From assembly GCA_900552085.1 (NCBI GenBank), contig URYB01000171.1, positions 1-5,933 on the forward strand: DNA of 5,933 nt, written 5' to 3'. This stretch comes from an uncultured Lachnobacterium sp. Lineage in GTDB: Bacteria; Bacillota; Clostridia; Lachnospirales; Lachnospiraceae. Position numbers and translations under genes: made by a program. The notes under the pieces were generated by a model. The model saw only the letters and a program-made list of their open reading frames with translations, was not told where the DNA came from and searched no databases. Shown piece after piece: positions 5,123 to 5,933 of this stretch. The first letter of the stretch is position 1. Every line of letters begins with the position of its first letter.

Positions 5123-5933
5123 CTATTCAATATTTTGAATCTGTTCCCGCACTTTTTCAATGCTGGTTTTCAAATTGATTCCTGTATCTGAAATTTCTAT
5201 ATTGTTTGCTTTGGAAAGAATCGTGTTTGCTTCACGGTTCATCTCCTGTGCAATAAAATCAAGCTTACGCCCGATCGAACCACCTTCTAGCAAAGTATCT
5301 TTTGTTGTATTGATATGGCTTCGCAAACGCACGGTCTCCTCATCTACACAAATCTTATCCGCATAGATGGTAACTTCAGTTGCGATGCGTCCATCATCCA
5401 TCTGTCGATCGCCAAGAATCTCTTTGATCTTATCCTCAAGCCTTCTGCGATACTCTTCCATAATCTTCGGAGATCGTTTTTCAATGAAATCAACATAAGA
5501 AATCATATCGTCAAGCTTGTCTATGAGATCGCCTTTCAGGTTCTCACCCTCTTTGATGCGGCTTGCTACAAACTGTTCGCATGCGCCGCGCAATGCATGT
5601 TCCAGTCCATCCCATAATTCCTTTTCATCCACATCCTGTTCTTCCATAACCAGGACATCCGGATAGCGGGACAGATTGCTGACCCTGATATCATTCTCAA
5701 GTCCGAATTCTTCCGCCATACTGTTCAGATAATTCAAATACTGTGCAGCCAGAGAAGCATTATATTTTAACGCATAATTGTCTTCCGTATAATCTTCATA
5801 CGTGATATAGACATCTACTTTTCCGCGTTCGATATATTCCTTGAGTAGTGCACGAATCGAACTCTCGAAAAAATTCAGTTTTTTCGGCATCTTAATATTA
5901 ACATCAAGATAGCGATGATTTACGGATTTAAGT
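5123..5933 (-). CDS. yicC: YicC-family endoribonuclease, 5' end cut by the window edge
   Basis: YicC-family proteins are cytoplasmic endoribonucleases involved in RNA turnover; the Escherichia coli member is linked to degradation of the small RNA RyhB. The frame stays open to the right edge. The first ATG inside the window (5890) is internal, because the codons before it read LKSVNHRYLDVNIK, the conserved N-terminal YicC motif (usually S-V-N-H-R-Y-L-D). About 269 residues are visible, and I infer that roughly 20 to 25 N-terminal residues (the MTGFGR-type start) lie outside. The N-terminal domain continues with ERGKVDVYI. The C-terminal DUF1732 part is very typical: EETVRLRSHI, GRKLDFIAQEMNREANTI, then KVREQIQNIE at the end. 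The TAG stop is at 5123-5125 and overlaps the gmk ribosome binding site, 12 nt before gmk, suggesting co-transcription. The family call is near certain; the precise RNA substrates here are unknown. Confidence 0.95.
   Translation of the reverse strand, partial: LKSVNHRYLDVNIKMPKKLNFFESSIRALLKEYIERGKVDVYITYEDYTEDNYALKYNASLAAQYLNYLNSMAEEFGLENDIRVSNLSRYPDVLVMEEQDVDEKELWDGLEHALRGACEQFVASRIKEGENLKGDLIDKLDDMISYVDFIEKRSPKIMEEYRRRLEDKIKEILGDRQMDDGRIATEVTIYADKICVDEETVRLRSHINTTKDTLLEGGSIGRKLDFIAQEMNREANTILSKANNIEISDTGINLKTSIEKVREQIQNIE

Noticed and set aside
1..5933. Search for mobile elements, CRISPR repeats, defence or biosynthetic cassettes, riboswitches and RNA genes
   Set aside because: The window is nearly fully occupied by recognised core genes with tight spacing; no tandem or dispersed repeats, transposase fragments, tRNA-like folds or long untranslated leaders were visible.

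Overview
The window is a compact, single-strand block of bacterial housekeeping genes. Every supported gene lies on the minus strand, so transcription runs from the right edge (about 5933) towards the left edge. The proteins resemble Firmicutes/Clostridia, most likely the Lachnospiraceae. This rests on moderately AT-rich DNA with strong AGGAG-type ribosome binding sites, the order yicC-gmk-rpoZ-rimO-pgsA-pncC-rsmD-coaD, an omega subunit starting MIHPSY, and a Clostridia-style coiled-coil gene after coaD. The taxonomic call is from pattern memory, not from a search.

In transcription order: a YicC-family endoribonuclease gene cut by the right edge (5123 to beyond 5933); gmk, guanylate kinase (4448-5110); rpoZ, RNA polymerase omega (4200-4445); and a 55-nt gap holding a well-formed intrinsic terminator (about 4160-4190). 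A second run follows: rimO (2822-4144), pgsA (2283-2825), a stand-alone CinA C-terminal domain/PncC (1790-2281), rsmD (1242-1793), coaD (741-1223) and a coiled-coil protein with an acidic tail (52-726). The last 51 nt at the left edge contain no gene that can be supported.

Apart from the rpoZ-rimO gap, neighbouring genes overlap by 4 nt (ATGA) or are separated by at most 17 nt, so the block probably acts as two transcription units or as one unit with partial termination after rpoZ. The functions are growth-linked but not one pathway: RNA turnover (YicC), GDP synthesis (Gmk), transcription (RpoZ), ribosome modification (RimO on protein S12, RsmD on 16S rRNA), phosphatidylglycerol synthesis (PgsA), pyridine nucleotide salvage (PncC) and CoA synthesis (CoaD).

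I found no mobile element, CRISPR array, tRNA, rRNA, riboswitch or defence-like cassette, and nothing that looks like a new system. The points worth a second look are modest: the terminator just upstream of rimO, the uncharacterised coiled-coil protein, the direct yicC-gmk junction without remA, and two start-site/RBS oddities (rpoZ, coaD).
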